From Desulfobacteraceae bacterium UBA5852 (lineage in GTDB: Bacteria > Desulfobacterota > Desulfobacteria > Desulfobacterales > UBA5852): 37,957 nucleotides of DNA. Shown piece by piece: positions 15,685-24,054 of the stretch. Position numbers and translations under genes: made by a program. Where the stretch lies: assembly GCA_002432195.1 (NCBI GenBank), contig DJGG01000132.1, positions 177,296 to 215,252 of the forward strand, in the 5' to 3' direction. The first letter of the stretch is position 1. Each line of letters opens with the position of its first letter. Under the pieces are notes generated by a model. That model was not told the origin of the DNA, made no database searches, and was given only the letters and a program-made list of their open reading frames with translations.

Positions 15685-16397
15685 TCCTTGGCCCCCGCCC
15701 CGGGGATTTTGTGGCCGATGGTCCCCAGGGCCGCAGCCAGAACGGCCGACAAGACCACGTGGATATTGCCGGGCACCATCAGGGAAAGTCCCACCGCCAG
15801 GGCCGCAGCCAGAACGGCGGTCACCAGGTGGCGGCGCGTCCGGATCTGATACACCAACAGGCAGATGAACATCGCCGGCAATGCGAAATCGACCCCCAAG
15901 GCGCCGGCCGGGATGAACTGCCCCCCGTAACCTCCGACCACCGTGCTGGCGATCCAAACGAGATTGGCGCTGTGATTGACGGTCAGGGCTTCGCCCACCC
16001 CCCATCGGTCGCTGCCGAAGCGGGGGTAGTTCACCGCAAAGCTCTCATCGGTGACGCCATAGGCGAATACGGCCAGCAGCCAGCGCGGGCAGCTCCGCAG
16101 GTGAACGGCCAATGCCGAGCTCATCAGCAGGTGCCGAAGATTGACCACGAAGGTGGTGGCGATGATGGACGATATGCCCGACCCGCCCGACATCATCGCC
16201 ACGGCGATGAATTGCGAACTTCCGGCGAAGACGAACACAGACATGCACCCCAGCGCCAGGGGATGGAGGCCGGCCTTCTGTCCGAGCACTCCCAGGGCGA
16301 GGCCAATGGGCACGTAACCCACACAAATCGGCCAGGCGGCGCTCAACCCACGAAGGAACCGATGCCTTGGGAAACCGACGGTTAACGTTTTGGTCAT
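15681..16397 (-). CDS. azlC: AzlC-family branched-chain amino acid exporter
   Basis: This 238-residue membrane protein matches the AzlC/BrnF family: GLSAAWPICVGYVPIGLALG near the N-terminus, then FAGSSQFIAVAMM, NLRHLLMSSAL, GVTDESFAVNYP and several C-terminal hydrophobic spans. With AzlD it forms an inner-membrane exporter of branched-chain amino acids. Length is normal. The ATG at 16397 is preceded by GAAGGG at short spacing. The azlCD pair stands apart from the Liv importer genes further along but handles the same class of substrate. Confidence 0.93.
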   Translation of the reverse strand: MTKTLTVGFPRHRFLRGLSAAWPICVGYVPIGLALGVLGQKAGLHPLALGCMSVFVFAGSSQFIAVAMMSGGSGISSIIATTFVVNLRHLLMSSALAVHLRSCPRWLLAVFAYGVTDESFAVNYPRFGSDRWGVGEALTVNHSANLVWIASTVVGGYGGQFIPAGALGVDFALPAMFICLLVYQIRTRRHLVTAVLAAALAVGLSLMVPGNIHVVLSAVLAAALGTIGHKIPGAGAKE

Positions 16398-16523
16398 GGA
16401 CCCTTCACCGGGGTTCGTAACCGCCGGCCCTCAATATCTCGAACGCCCACCGGGCGCTGCGGCCGGCGGCACTCTTCCGCCCGGGTTTGGCGCCTCAGCC
16501 GCTCTCCGGCGACACAGCGCCGA

Positions 16524-16552
16524 ACATTAGCGAAGCCGAAGGATTGTGACAA
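16524..16552 (-). promoter_or_regulatory. possible azlCD promoter
   Basis: TTGTCA (16547-16552, 5/6 match) and TAATGT (16524-16529, 3/6 match) lie 17 bases apart on the minus strand, giving a leader of about 120 bases before azlC. The 16398-16779 gap therefore carries divergent promoters and no gene. Confidence 0.35.
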
Positions 16553-16619
16553 GTACCAATTCCTTTTGCGCGGCAACGGTGGCGTCATGGAGCGATGCGA
16601 ACCCCCTGAACTTTTTTTA

Positions 16620-16649
16620 TTGACATCCGCTGTTCAAAGCTCTAATGAT
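16620..16649 (+). promoter_or_regulatory. sigma70-like promoter upstream of fusA
   Basis: A perfect TTGACA (16620-16625) is followed after 18 bases by AATGAT (16644-16649, 4/6 match). Transcription would start near 16656, only about 18 bases before the intrinsic terminator at 16674-16711. It lies in an AT-rich patch in otherwise GC-rich DNA. Confidence 0.5.
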
Positions 16650-16673
16650 CACAGGTTAAGAATGGCACGATAT

Positions 16674-16711
16674 CCTTCAGCCGTGCTTTAATCGGCTGAA
16701 GGTTTTTTTTT
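16674..16711 (+). terminator. strong intrinsic terminator in the fusA leader
   Basis: CCTTCAGCCG (16674-16683) pairs perfectly with CGGCTGAAGG (16693-16702) across a 9-base loop and is followed by nine T residues (16703-16711). The opposite strand has A residues on the wrong side, so it works only for plus-strand transcripts. No plus-strand gene ends upstream; the nearest source is the promoter at 16620-16649. It is therefore either the end of a short RNA or an attenuator before fusA (start 16780). Confidence 0.85.
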
Positions 16712-16779
16712 CGCGTTGCCATGCCACGATCCCCCGAAACGATCGCTGGTCGACATCAATAGTTTAAGGAACGCCACCC

Positions 16780-18867
16780 ATGAAAACGAACATCCAGAAA
16801 CTGCGCAACATCGGCATCAGCGCCCATATCGACTCGGGCAAAACCACCCTGACCGAACGGATCCTTTTCTACACCGACCGAATTCATGCGATCCATGACG
16901 TGAAAGGCAAAGACGGTGTCGGGGCCACCATGGATTCCATGGAGCTGGAACGCGAGCGCGGGATCACGATTGCCTCGGCCGCCACCTACTGTGAATGGAA
17001 AGGCCACGAGATCAACATCATCGACACCCCGGGGCACGTGGATTTCACCATTGAGGTCGAACGTTCCCTCAGGGTACTGGATGGGGCCATTCTGGTCCTG
17101 TGCGCCGTAGGCGGGGTGCAGTCCCAGTCCATCACCGTGGACCAGCAGATGAAACGCTATCGCGTGCCCTGCATTGCTTTCATCAACAAGTGCGACCGCA
17201 GCGGCGCCAATCCTTCGAGGGTCATCGATCAGCTGCGGGACAAGCTGGGGCATCGTCCGGTGGCGCTCCAACTGCCCATCGGGCTGGAGGCGGACTATCA
17301 GGGGGTCATCGATCTCGTGGAGATGCGGGCCCTCTACTTCGACGGGGCCAACGGCGAGACCGTGCGCAGCGAACCGATCCCCGAGAACCTGCAGGCCGAG
17401 GCCGCCCGTCGGCGCGAAGAACTCCTCGACACGGCCTCGCTGTATTCCGACGAACTGATGGAGGCGCTCCTGGAAGAGCGCGCCGTGACTGCCGACCTGG
17501 TCTACGCTGCGCTGCGCCGCGGCGTGCTGACCCGCGCCATCACACCGGTGCTGATGGGCTCGGCCTATAAAAACAAGGGCGTCCAGCCGCTGCTGGACAT
17601 GGTCACCCGGCTCCTTCCCTGCCCCGCCGATGTGGAGGTGACCGCCCTGGACACGGAAAACGAGGAGCGGCCCGTGCTGCTCACCAGCAACCTGGAGGAT
17701 CCCCTGGTGGCCCTGGCCTTCAAACTGGAAGACGGGCAATACGGCCAGCTGACCTATATCCGTGTCTATCAGGGGGCCCTGGCCAAGGGGGATACCATCA
17801 TCAACGTGCGCACGGGGCGCAAGGTCAAGGTGGGCCGGCTGGTGCGCATGCACGCCAACCAGATGGAGGAGATCGAGCGCATCACGGCCGGCTACATCGG
17901 CGCCCTCTTCGGAATCGATTGCGCTTCCGGCGACACGTTCGTGAGCCCCGGATTGAGTCTCTCCATGACCGCCATGCACGTGCCCGAACCGGTCATCTCC
18001 CTGGCGATTGCGCCGCGGGATCACAAGGCCGAAATCAACATGTCCAAGGCCCTCAACCGTTTCACCAAGGAAGACCCCACGTTTCGCGCCTTCGTGAGCG
18101 ACGAAACGGGCGAGACCATCATCTCGGGGATGGGCGAGCTTCACCTGGAGGTCTACGTCGAGCGCATGAAGCGGGAATACAGCGCCGAGGTCTCCACCGG
18201 CCAACCGCGCGTGGCCTACCGGGAAACCATCACGCGACGGGCCGAGTTCAATTACACCCACAAAAAGCAGACCGGCGGCTCCGGTCAGTATGGCCGCATA
18301 GCCGGATATGTGGAGCCGGTGGAGGGCGAAGAATTCGTCTTCGACAACAAGGTGGTGGGGGGCTCCATCCCCACCCAGTTCATCCCGGCCTGTGAAAAGG
18401 GCTTCCGCAAATGCCTGACGAAAGGCCCCTTGCTCGAGTTCCCGGTGACGGGCGTCCGCGTGGTGATCGACGACGGCGCCTCGCACTCGGTGGATTCGTC
18501 CGATATGGCCTTCCAGGCCGCTGCCCGGGGCGCTTTCCTGGAAGGCTACCGCAAGGCCGAGCCGGTGATTCTGGAACCCATCATGAAGGTCGTGGTGGAG
18601 ACCCCCACCGAGTTCCAGGGTGGCGCCATGGGGTCCTTGAACCAGCGCCGGGGGATGATCGTCGGCACCCAGGACGAGGGTGTCATGTGCGTCATCGAGG
18701 CCGAGGTGCCATTGGCCGAAATGTTCGGCTACTCCACGGTCCTGCGCTCCCTGACTCAGGGAAAGGCGCAGTTCACCATGGAGTTCGCCACCTACCGCCA
18801 AGTACCCAAGAGCGTCGCCGAGGAGATTGCCCGGCAAGCCGCCGAGGCCAAGAAGAAAGTCGCCTGA
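16780..18867 (+). CDS. fusA: elongation factor G, spd/mitochondrial EFG1-like type
   Basis: EF-G is the GTPase that moves tRNA and mRNA through the ribosome. The 695-residue protein has G1 AHIDSGKT (15-22), switch 1 ending ERGITI, G3 DTPGHVDF, G4 NKCD, and domains II-V of normal length (SGMGELHLEVYVERMKREY, GGSGQYGRI, LNQRRGMIVG). The G1/switch region reads KGKDGVGATMDSMELERERG, and LCAVGGVQSQSITVDQQMKRY follows; this is the wording of the spd EF-G and mitochondrial EFG1 clade. The usual bacterial form differs (AHIDAGKTTTTERIL, AATMDWMEQE). It is not beside rpsL, rpsG or tuf. The ATG has AAGGA 9 bases upstream. A promoter and a terminator-like hairpin lie in the leader. Confidence 0.95.
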   Translation: MKTNIQKLRNIGISAHIDSGKTTLTERILFYTDRIHAIHDVKGKDGVGATMDSMELERERGITIASAATYCEWKGHEINIIDTPGHVDFTIEVERSLRVLDGAILVLCAVGGVQSQSITVDQQMKRYRVPCIAFINKCDRSGANPSRVIDQLRDKLGHRPVALQLPIGLEADYQGVIDLVEMRALYFDGANGETVRSEPIPENLQAEAARRREELLDTASLYSDELMEALLEERAVTADLVYAALRRGVLTRAITPVLMGSAYKNKGVQPLLDMVTRLLPCPADVEVTALDTENEERPVLLTSNLEDPLVALAFKLEDGQYGQLTYIRVYQGALAKGDTIINVRTGRKVKVGRLVRMHANQMEEIERITAGYIGALFGIDCASGDTFVSPGLSLSMTAMHVPEPVISLAIAPRDHKAEINMSKALNRFTKEDPTFRAFVSDETGETIISGMGELHLEVYVERMKREYSAEVSTGQPRVAYRETITRRAEFNYTHKKQTGGSGQYGRIAGYVEPVEGEEFVFDNKVVGGSIPTQFIPACEKGFRKCLTKGPLLEFPVTGVRVVIDDGASHSVDSSDMAFQAAARGAFLEGYRKAEPVILEPIMKVVVETPTEFQGGAMGSLNQRRGMIVGTQDEGVMCVIEAEVPLAEMFGYSTVLRSLTQGKAQFTMEFATYRQVPKSVAEEIARQAAEAKKKVA

Positions 18868-19084
18868 TGAGGCGGGGACCCGCATGCCTGGCCCTCAGGT
18901 GGCAATCCCATTGCGCACAAAAGAATTCATGACCATCGACCGTTCGCTGGTACGCTTCCACGGTTCCCGCCCCGGAGTAGGACCGGAGAGCGCTCCGGGG
19001 GGGCCCAGGTTTCCGTCCCCACCGACAAGCGTCGCCCCACGGGCCAGGGCCCGCATCATTCGCATTCGGGAAAGGAGTCTGCGC

Positions 19085-19795
19085 ATGCTTCAAAACGATA
19101 CGCTTGCCCGCAACCCTTTGAATGCCTTGGGTTTCGATTCCGATGCCGGCCTGTTGCCCGGCCAGTTCGGAGCCATTCTGGCCCGCGCCGGGGTGGGCAA
19201 AACCGCCTTTATCGTCCAACTCGCGCTCAACGCCATGCTGCGGGAGCAGAACGTGCTCCACCTGAGCCTCAACGAGCCGGTCGACAAGGTCACCCTCTGG
19301 TACCGCGAAGTTTTTCAGCACTTGGCCGCCGATCTCCAGATTCCCCAGGCGGGACAGGTCTGGGAAGCTCTCCTGCCCCACCGTTTCATCATGACCTTCA
19401 AGGTGGAGGGATTCAGCGTGCCCAAGCTGGAGGAGCGCTGGACGGATCTGGCCGCGCAGGGCATCTTCACCCCGCGGGTGCTGATCGTGGACGGCCTGCC
19501 CGTGGAAGCGGACTCCCGCCCCCTGCTGACACAACTGCGGCAGCTGGCCCAGCAACGGGAGACGCCGGTCTGGTTCACGGTACGCACCCATCGCCACGAA
19601 CCCCGGGAGGCCGACGGCCTGCCGCCTCAGCTAACCGGCATTGCCGACCTTTTCAGAGTGGCCGTCCATCTGGACCCCGAGGGCCAGGACGTCCACGTGA
19701 GGGTTCTCAAGGGCTTGCCGGAGGGTGCTGACAGCAGCAACCTCATGCTGGATCCGGCCACCATGCTGATCCGCAAAGGGGTGTCCCCGGCCTGA
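19085..19795 (+). CDS. small RecA/KaiC-like P-loop ATPase of unknown role
   Basis: This 236-residue protein has a single RecA/KaiC-like core. Walker A is ARAGVGKT at 33-40 (Ala in place of the first Gly, which the motif allows). A strand and helix follow (VLHLSLNEPVDKVTLWYREV), then a Walker B-like VLIVDGLP with Asp137. A segment after it (LTQLRQLAQQRETPVWFTVRTH) fits the sensor strand. No DNA-binding or second domain is visible. The ATG at 19085 has AAAGGAG 7 bases upstream; the open frame before it is not coding-like. It follows fusA by 217 bp on the same strand and faces the ADP-ribosylglycohydrolase-like gene. A regulatory or repair role is possible; I cannot choose. Confidence 0.8.
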   Translation: MLQNDTLARNPLNALGFDSDAGLLPGQFGAILARAGVGKTAFIVQLALNAMLREQNVLHLSLNEPVDKVTLWYREVFQHLAADLQIPQAGQVWEALLPHRFIMTFKVEGFSVPKLEERWTDLAAQGIFTPRVLIVDGLPVEADSRPLLTQLRQLAQQRETPVWFTVRTHRHEPREADGLPPQLTGIADLFRVAVHLDPEGQDVHVRVLKGLPEGADSSNLMLDPATMLIRKGVSPA

Positions 19796-19908
19796 TGACG
19801 GCTGCCGGCCTGGCGCCCGTCGTAGAAGCTGCCACCTGCCGTGGCCCGCGATGGCTGCGGCGCTCCCGTCGCCCGGGGGCCGGAGCTCAGCGCACCGCCG
19901 GGCCGGGG

Positions 19909-20832
19909 TCATTTCCGCCTCTGGCGCCCCGCGGCTTCCGCCAGCAGGACCTCGATCCGCGGGCGCGCCTCCATCTCCCTAAGCCAGTCCTCCGGGATGG
20001 CCTCCATGCCCAACCGCGCTCCCAGCAGCATGCCCGCCAGCATGCCCCGGGCGGCGGAGTCGCCCCCCGCCATGACATTCTCCACCATGGCGGCCCGGTA
20101 GTCCCTGGGATAGCGGGCGACCAGATGCGCCACCGCCGGGAAAGCGGCTCCCACCTCGCACTGCTGCCCGAAGCGCTGGATGACGGGAAGGGTTTCCTGG
20201 CCGCCGCTGGTGAGCCCGTCCGCAACCCAGCGCGCAAATGGGGGACGATGGAATTCCTCCGCCGCCACCTGCCGCATCGCCTCCGGCACCTCGCTGCCCC
20301 CGAGCACCGCCTGCACCACCCGGGTGAAATATTCAGCGCTGTCGATGACGTCCGGGTGGTTGTGGGTCAAAGCTGTCTGGGCCCGCGCCGATAGGATCTG
20401 GCGGGCGGGGTCGTCGGCGTGGCGGAAAATCACCGGTGCGATCCGCGCCGCACCGCCCAGGTCGGTGGATGCGGATCCGGCCTCGACCGGCGGCCGGCCA
20501 TGGTTCAGATGCTCGAGAGTATCCCGGGTGGCGTGGTCGCGATAGCCCGCATAGGTATCGAAGTACACCCGCCAGTCCCGGGCGAAGCGCTCCAGGTCGA
20601 AGCCCTCCGCGCCGGAAATGGTCTCCAGCAGCAGAAGCGTCTGGTCCCCGTAATGGGTGAATTGCCCCCGCCGCTTGTTGGGGTGATAACTCCCGGAGGG
20701 CGGTGCCATCAGGCGCTCCACCCGTCCGAACTCCCGGGCAATTCGCTGGGTGTCGTAAATCCAGTGTGCTCCCAGGGCCAAGGCATCGGCCGCCAAGGCG
20801 CCCATCACCATGGCCTCCAGCCGGTCGTCCAT
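19909..20832 (-). CDS. ADP-ribosylglycohydrolase-family protein with altered metal site
   Basis: This 307-residue protein matches the all-helical ADP-ribosylglycohydrolase (DraG/ARH) fold: GALAADALALGAHWIYD at the start, AGYRDHATRDTL, LGGAARIAPVIF, and a final VENVMAGGDSAARGMLAGMLLGA. Family members remove ADP-ribose from proteins or small molecules using two magnesium ions. Here the usual TDDT is replaced by GDQT (Asp63, Gln64), and the usual GGDTDT by GGDSAA (Asp258 kept, the second Asp lost). The metal site may therefore hold fewer ions or act differently. The ATG at 20832 has AAGGAGG 9 bases upstream. No ADP-ribosyltransferase gene is nearby. Confidence 0.85.
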   Translation of the reverse strand: MDDRLEAMVMGALAADALALGAHWIYDTQRIAREFGRVERLMAPPSGSYHPNKRRGQFTHYGDQTLLLLETISGAEGFDLERFARDWRVYFDTYAGYRDHATRDTLEHLNHGRPPVEAGSASTDLGGAARIAPVIFRHADDPARQILSARAQTALTHNHPDVIDSAEYFTRVVQAVLGGSEVPEAMRQVAAEEFHRPPFARWVADGLTSGGQETLPVIQRFGQQCEVGAAFPAVAHLVARYPRDYRAAMVENVMAGGDSAARGMLAGMLLGARLGMEAIPEDWLREMEARPRIEVLLAEAAGRQRRK

Positions 20833-21131
20833 GCCGCAACCTCCTTTGCACCAGGGTTGACGGGCCTTGCCGGGAGGACAAGGCGAGGCGTATATGGCGC
20901 CGGCCGATCCCGCCACCGGAGGGACCTTTCAGCCTGAAGCGCATGCGCCTCCAAAGGTGCTCCAGCAGATAGTCACTGGGGACCAGCAGGTCAAAGGCCG
21001 GAAGGGAGGATGGCGCCCGCCGTGAAGGCGAGGGCGTGGGGCGGGTCACAGGCCGCTTGCGGACGGGCTTCCCGCCAGCCGCAAGTCCGCGGGGCTCGGC
21101 GATCGCTGATCCGCAATGGGATCGGATGGGG
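20833..21131. other. 299-bp non-coding stretch between livF and the glycohydrolase gene
   Basis: No gene is supported. It contains the glycohydrolase ribosome-binding site, a CAAGGCG core at 20879-20885 next to a GGCGCC palindrome, which resembles the repeat relics at 15240 and 34541, and GC-rich sequence with no clear promoter or T-run terminator. Confidence 0.35.
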
Positions 21132-21848
21132 TCAACCGCCCAGGTAGGCTTTCTGCACCTCGGGGTTCTTGAGCAGGTCGGCCGAATCGCCGGCGAGCAC
21201 CATCCGGCCGGTTTCCAGCACGTAGCCCCGCTGGGCGAACTTCAACGCCAGGCGGGCGTTCTGTTCCACCAGCAGGATGGCCGTGCCCTCCTGCCGGTTG
21301 ATATCCTTCAATGCCTCGAAAACATTGAGCATCATCAAGGGCGCCAGGCCCATGGAGGGCTCGTCGAGCAGCATCAGGCGCCGGCCGCTCATGAAAGCCC
21401 GCCCGATGGCGAGCATCTGCTGCTCGCCGCCGCTCAGGGTTCCGGATTTCTGGGTTTCGCGCTCCTTCAGGCGGGGAAAGATGTCGAGCACGCGCGCCAG
21501 GTCCTTTTCGATCTGCGCGGTGTCCCTCCGCGCAAAGCAGGCCAGGCGCAGGTTCTCCATGACCGTCAGGTTGCCGAAGAGCCGCCGGCCTTCCGGTACG
21601 TGGGTGACCCCCAGGCGGCTGACCACCTTGTCGGCCGGAAAGCTCAGGAGGTCCTGCTGCTGGCAGGTCATGCGCGAACCGGCCATGACGGGCACCATCC
21701 GGGAGATGGCCCGCAAGGTGGTGCTTTTGCCCGCGCCGTTGGCCCCGATGATGGTGACGATCTCGCCCTCATCGATGGTGAAACTGATCCCCTGCAAGGC
21801 CTGGATCTGCTCGTAGTTGACCCGTAGATTCTCGACTTCCAGCAGCAT
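21132..21848 (-). CDS. livF: branched-chain amino acid ABC transporter ATPase LivF
   Basis: This 238-residue protein is one of the two ATPases that drive the Liv importer of leucine, isoleucine and valine. It has Walker A GANGAGKST at 35-43, the family segment GVTHVPEGRRLFGNLTVMEN, the signature LSGGEQQML, Walker B LMLLDEPSMGLAP and the switch His region replaced by the LivF form (LLVEQNARLAL). The ATG at 21848 overlaps the livG stop (ATGA). It is the last gene of the livKHMGF run. Confidence 0.95.
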   Translation of the reverse strand: MLLEVENLRVNYEQIQALQGISFTIDEGEIVTIIGANGAGKSTTLRAISRMVPVMAGSRMTCQQQDLLSFPADKVVSRLGVTHVPEGRRLFGNLTVMENLRLACFARRDTAQIEKDLARVLDIFPRLKERETQKSGTLSGGEQQMLAIGRAFMSGRRLMLLDEPSMGLAPLMMLNVFEALKDINRQEGTAILLVEQNARLALKFAQRGYVLETGRMVLAGDSADLLKNPEVQKAYLGG

Positions 21849-22618
21849 CAGTGCAATGTCTCCTTGCCCAGGTAAGCCTCGATGACCTGGGGGTTGTTCT
21901 GGATCTCCTCCGGGGTTCCCTCGGCGATTACCTCGCCGAAAACCAGGGTCTGGATCTGCTCGCACAACTCCATGACCATCTTCAGGCGGTGCTCGATCAG
22001 AAAGATGGCCAGGCCCAATTCCGCATGGACCTGCCGGATGATGGCCATCATCTGGATCAGTTCCTCGGGCGTCATCCCTGCCGTGGGTTCGTCGAGGAAG
22101 AGGATCTTGGGTTCGGTGGCCAGCGCCCGGGCCATTTCCACCCGCCGCTGGTTGCCGTAGGAGAGGTTCAACACGTTCTGCTCGGCCAGGTCCTCGATGC
22201 CCAGCATGCGCAGGAGTTTGCGGGCCACGATTTCGCTCTCGGCTTCCTGGCGCTGGCGCTTGGCGGTCCCGAAGAAGGCGCCCACGAGCCCGTAGTCCAG
22301 CCTGGCGTAGCGGGCCAACATGACGTGTTCCAGCACCGTCATGTGCCGCCAGAGACACAAATTCTGGAAGGTGCGCCCCAGGCCCAGGGCCGCGATCTGG
22401 TGGGGAAAGAGTCCCACCAGCGAATTGCCGTCCAGCAGGATCTCGCCTTCGGTGGGCTTGTGGATGCCGGTCAGCAGGTTGAAAATCGTGGTCTTGCCGG
22501 CCCCGTTGGGGCCGATCAGGCCGCGGATCTGCCCCGGCTCGATGGACAGGTGGTAGTCGTGAACCGCACGCAACCCACCGAAATAATGTGTCATCTTTTT
22601 AACGTCCAGAAGCGGCAT
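21848..22618 (-). CDS. livG: branched-chain amino acid ABC transporter ATPase LivG
   Basis: This 256-residue ATPase has Walker A GPNGAGKTT, the LivG-type segment GLGRTFQNLCLWRHMTVLEH, signature LSYGNQRRVEMARAL, Walker B ILFLDEPTAGMTPEE and the switch region IFLIEHRLKMVMELC. It pairs with LivF on the cytoplasmic face of the LivHM channel. It lies 56 bp after livM and overlaps livF, consistent with one operon. Confidence 0.95.
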   Translation of the reverse strand: MPLLDVKKMTHYFGGLRAVHDYHLSIEPGQIRGLIGPNGAGKTTIFNLLTGIHKPTEGEILLDGNSLVGLFPHQIAALGLGRTFQNLCLWRHMTVLEHVMLARYARLDYGLVGAFFGTAKRQRQEAESEIVARKLLRMLGIEDLAEQNVLNLSYGNQRRVEMARALATEPKILFLDEPTAGMTPEELIQMMAIIRQVHAELGLAIFLIEHRLKMVMELCEQIQTLVFGEVIAEGTPEEIQNNPQVIEAYLGKETLH

Positions 22619-22674
22619 GCCAACTTTCTCCCCTTCGACGGTCGATCCACGGCCCCCTCACCCCCGTGGGGGGC

Positions 22675-23964
22675 TCAGGCCTTGGGTTTGACGATGTCGC
22701 GCACATTGAACTCCTTGAAGGCGATGAGTCCCCTGGGCCGGAAAATCATCACCAGAATCAGCAGCAAGGGAATGAAAATCCACTTGATGAGCTCCAGAGG
22801 CCGAAGGGCTTCACTGAGCACGCTCAGGCTGAGGGCGCCGACGATGGAACCGTAGACCGAGTTGAGCCCGCCGAAGTAGACCATGGCCAGCATCTCGGCC
22901 AGCATGCGCAGGTCAAAGGAGGCCGGGGTCACGTGCTGCAGCACATGGGCGTAAAGGCCGCCGGCGATCCCGGCCCAGAAAGCGCCGAACATGAAGGCCG
23001 TCATCTTGGTGCGGCGGGTGTCGATGGTCATGGCTTCGGCGGCCAGCTCGTCGTCGCGCACGGCGTTGAGCGCCTTGCCGAGGGTGGAGCGCACGAAGTT
23101 GTTGATGATCCAGATGCACAGCACGCACCAGATGAAGACCGTGGTCAGCCCGGCATAACCGGGCTGCCCCCCCAGGCCCCGCGGCCCCCCCACCAACTCG
23201 AGGTTCTCGATCATGCTTTTGACGATGAACAGGAAGGCCAGGGAGATGATGGCCAGGTAGTCACCCCGGGTGCGAAACGATGGGATGGCGATCACCAGGG
23301 CCCCCACGGCGGCCATGGCTCCCCCGGCCACCAGGGCCACGGGAAAAAGCCAGGGTCCGGCGGCGGCCGGCAGCAGGGCCTGGCCAAATATGCGGTCGTC
23401 GACGAACAGCACCAGGCTGAAAATCGATGCGGCATACGCCCCTAGTGCCATGAAGCCCGGGTGGGAACAGGAAAACTCTCCCATGTAGCCGTTGATCAGG
23501 TTCAGGCTCAGGGTCAGCATGATGGCGATCAGCATCAGGTTGAGCATCAGCACCCGGTAGTCACTGACGCCGGACCAGAGGTGCAGCGCGGCATACAGCA
23601 GGCCCAGGTGCACGAGCACGCTAACGACCAGCGGCAGCCGGTAGAGGGCGGCCACCAGGCGGTTGACCGGGGGAGCGCTAAGGCGCCCCACCAGCAGCAC
23701 GGGCAGCAGGTAAACGAGGATATCGTAGGCCAGTACGCCGGGAATGGCGAGGGGCTGCTTGAAGGCGATCAGAAAGCCGAAAAGCAGAGGAATCTTGTCG
23801 AGCCCCAGTAAACCGGCCACCGCCCCACCGGCCGCGAGCTCCAGAAGGGCCGCTCCCAGGCTCCCCAACAACCAGCCCATCAGCGGCACGGGCGCCGTCA
23901 GTCGCCGCCAACTCGAACGCAGCGCGCCCGCCGGTGGGGTTCCGCTCAGCATGTCGTTAGCCAT
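22675..23964 (-). CDS. livM: branched-chain amino acid ABC transporter permease LivM
   Basis: This 429-residue inner-membrane permease has about ten hydrophobic spans and the family landmarks NLINGYMGEFSCSHPGFMALGAY, RTRGDYLAIISLAFLFI, GLTTVFIWCVLCIWIINN, and GKALNAVRDDELAAEAMTID followed by AGIAGGLYAH and YFGGLNSVYGSIVGA. The N-terminus before the first conserved span is about 140 residues long and carries several extra spans, as in E. coli-type LivM. I prefer the ATG at 23964 (weak GGGA upstream); an ATG at 23982 has no ribosome-binding site. It partners LivH. Confidence 0.93.
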   Translation of the reverse strand: MANDMLSGTPPAGALRSSWRRLTAPVPLMGWLLGSLGAALLELAAGGAVAGLLGLDKIPLLFGFLIAFKQPLAIPGVLAYDILVYLLPVLLVGRLSAPPVNRLVAALYRLPLVVSVLVHLGLLYAALHLWSGVSDYRVLMLNLMLIAIMLTLSLNLINGYMGEFSCSHPGFMALGAYAASIFSLVLFVDDRIFGQALLPAAAGPWLFPVALVAGGAMAAVGALVIAIPSFRTRGDYLAIISLAFLFIVKSMIENLELVGGPRGLGGQPGYAGLTTVFIWCVLCIWIINNFVRSTLGKALNAVRDDELAAEAMTIDTRRTKMTAFMFGAFWAGIAGGLYAHVLQHVTPASFDLRMLAEMLAMVYFGGLNSVYGSIVGALSLSVLSEALRPLELIKWIFIPLLLILVMIFRPRGLIAFKEFNVRDIVKPKA

Positions 23965-24054
23965 GTGCAAATCCCGATTCATGAAGTATGGATGACACCC
24001 CCCCCGCGGAGCGCCGTGTCAGGATCCCCCGCATCCACCCGGCTGCGGGCGGCC

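Noticed and set aside
20833..21049. Open minus-strand frame upstream of the glycohydrolase (PSDYLLEHLWRRMRF region)
   Set aside because: It continues into a shadow frame of the glycohydrolase gene, lacks a ribosome-binding site and matches no family I know.
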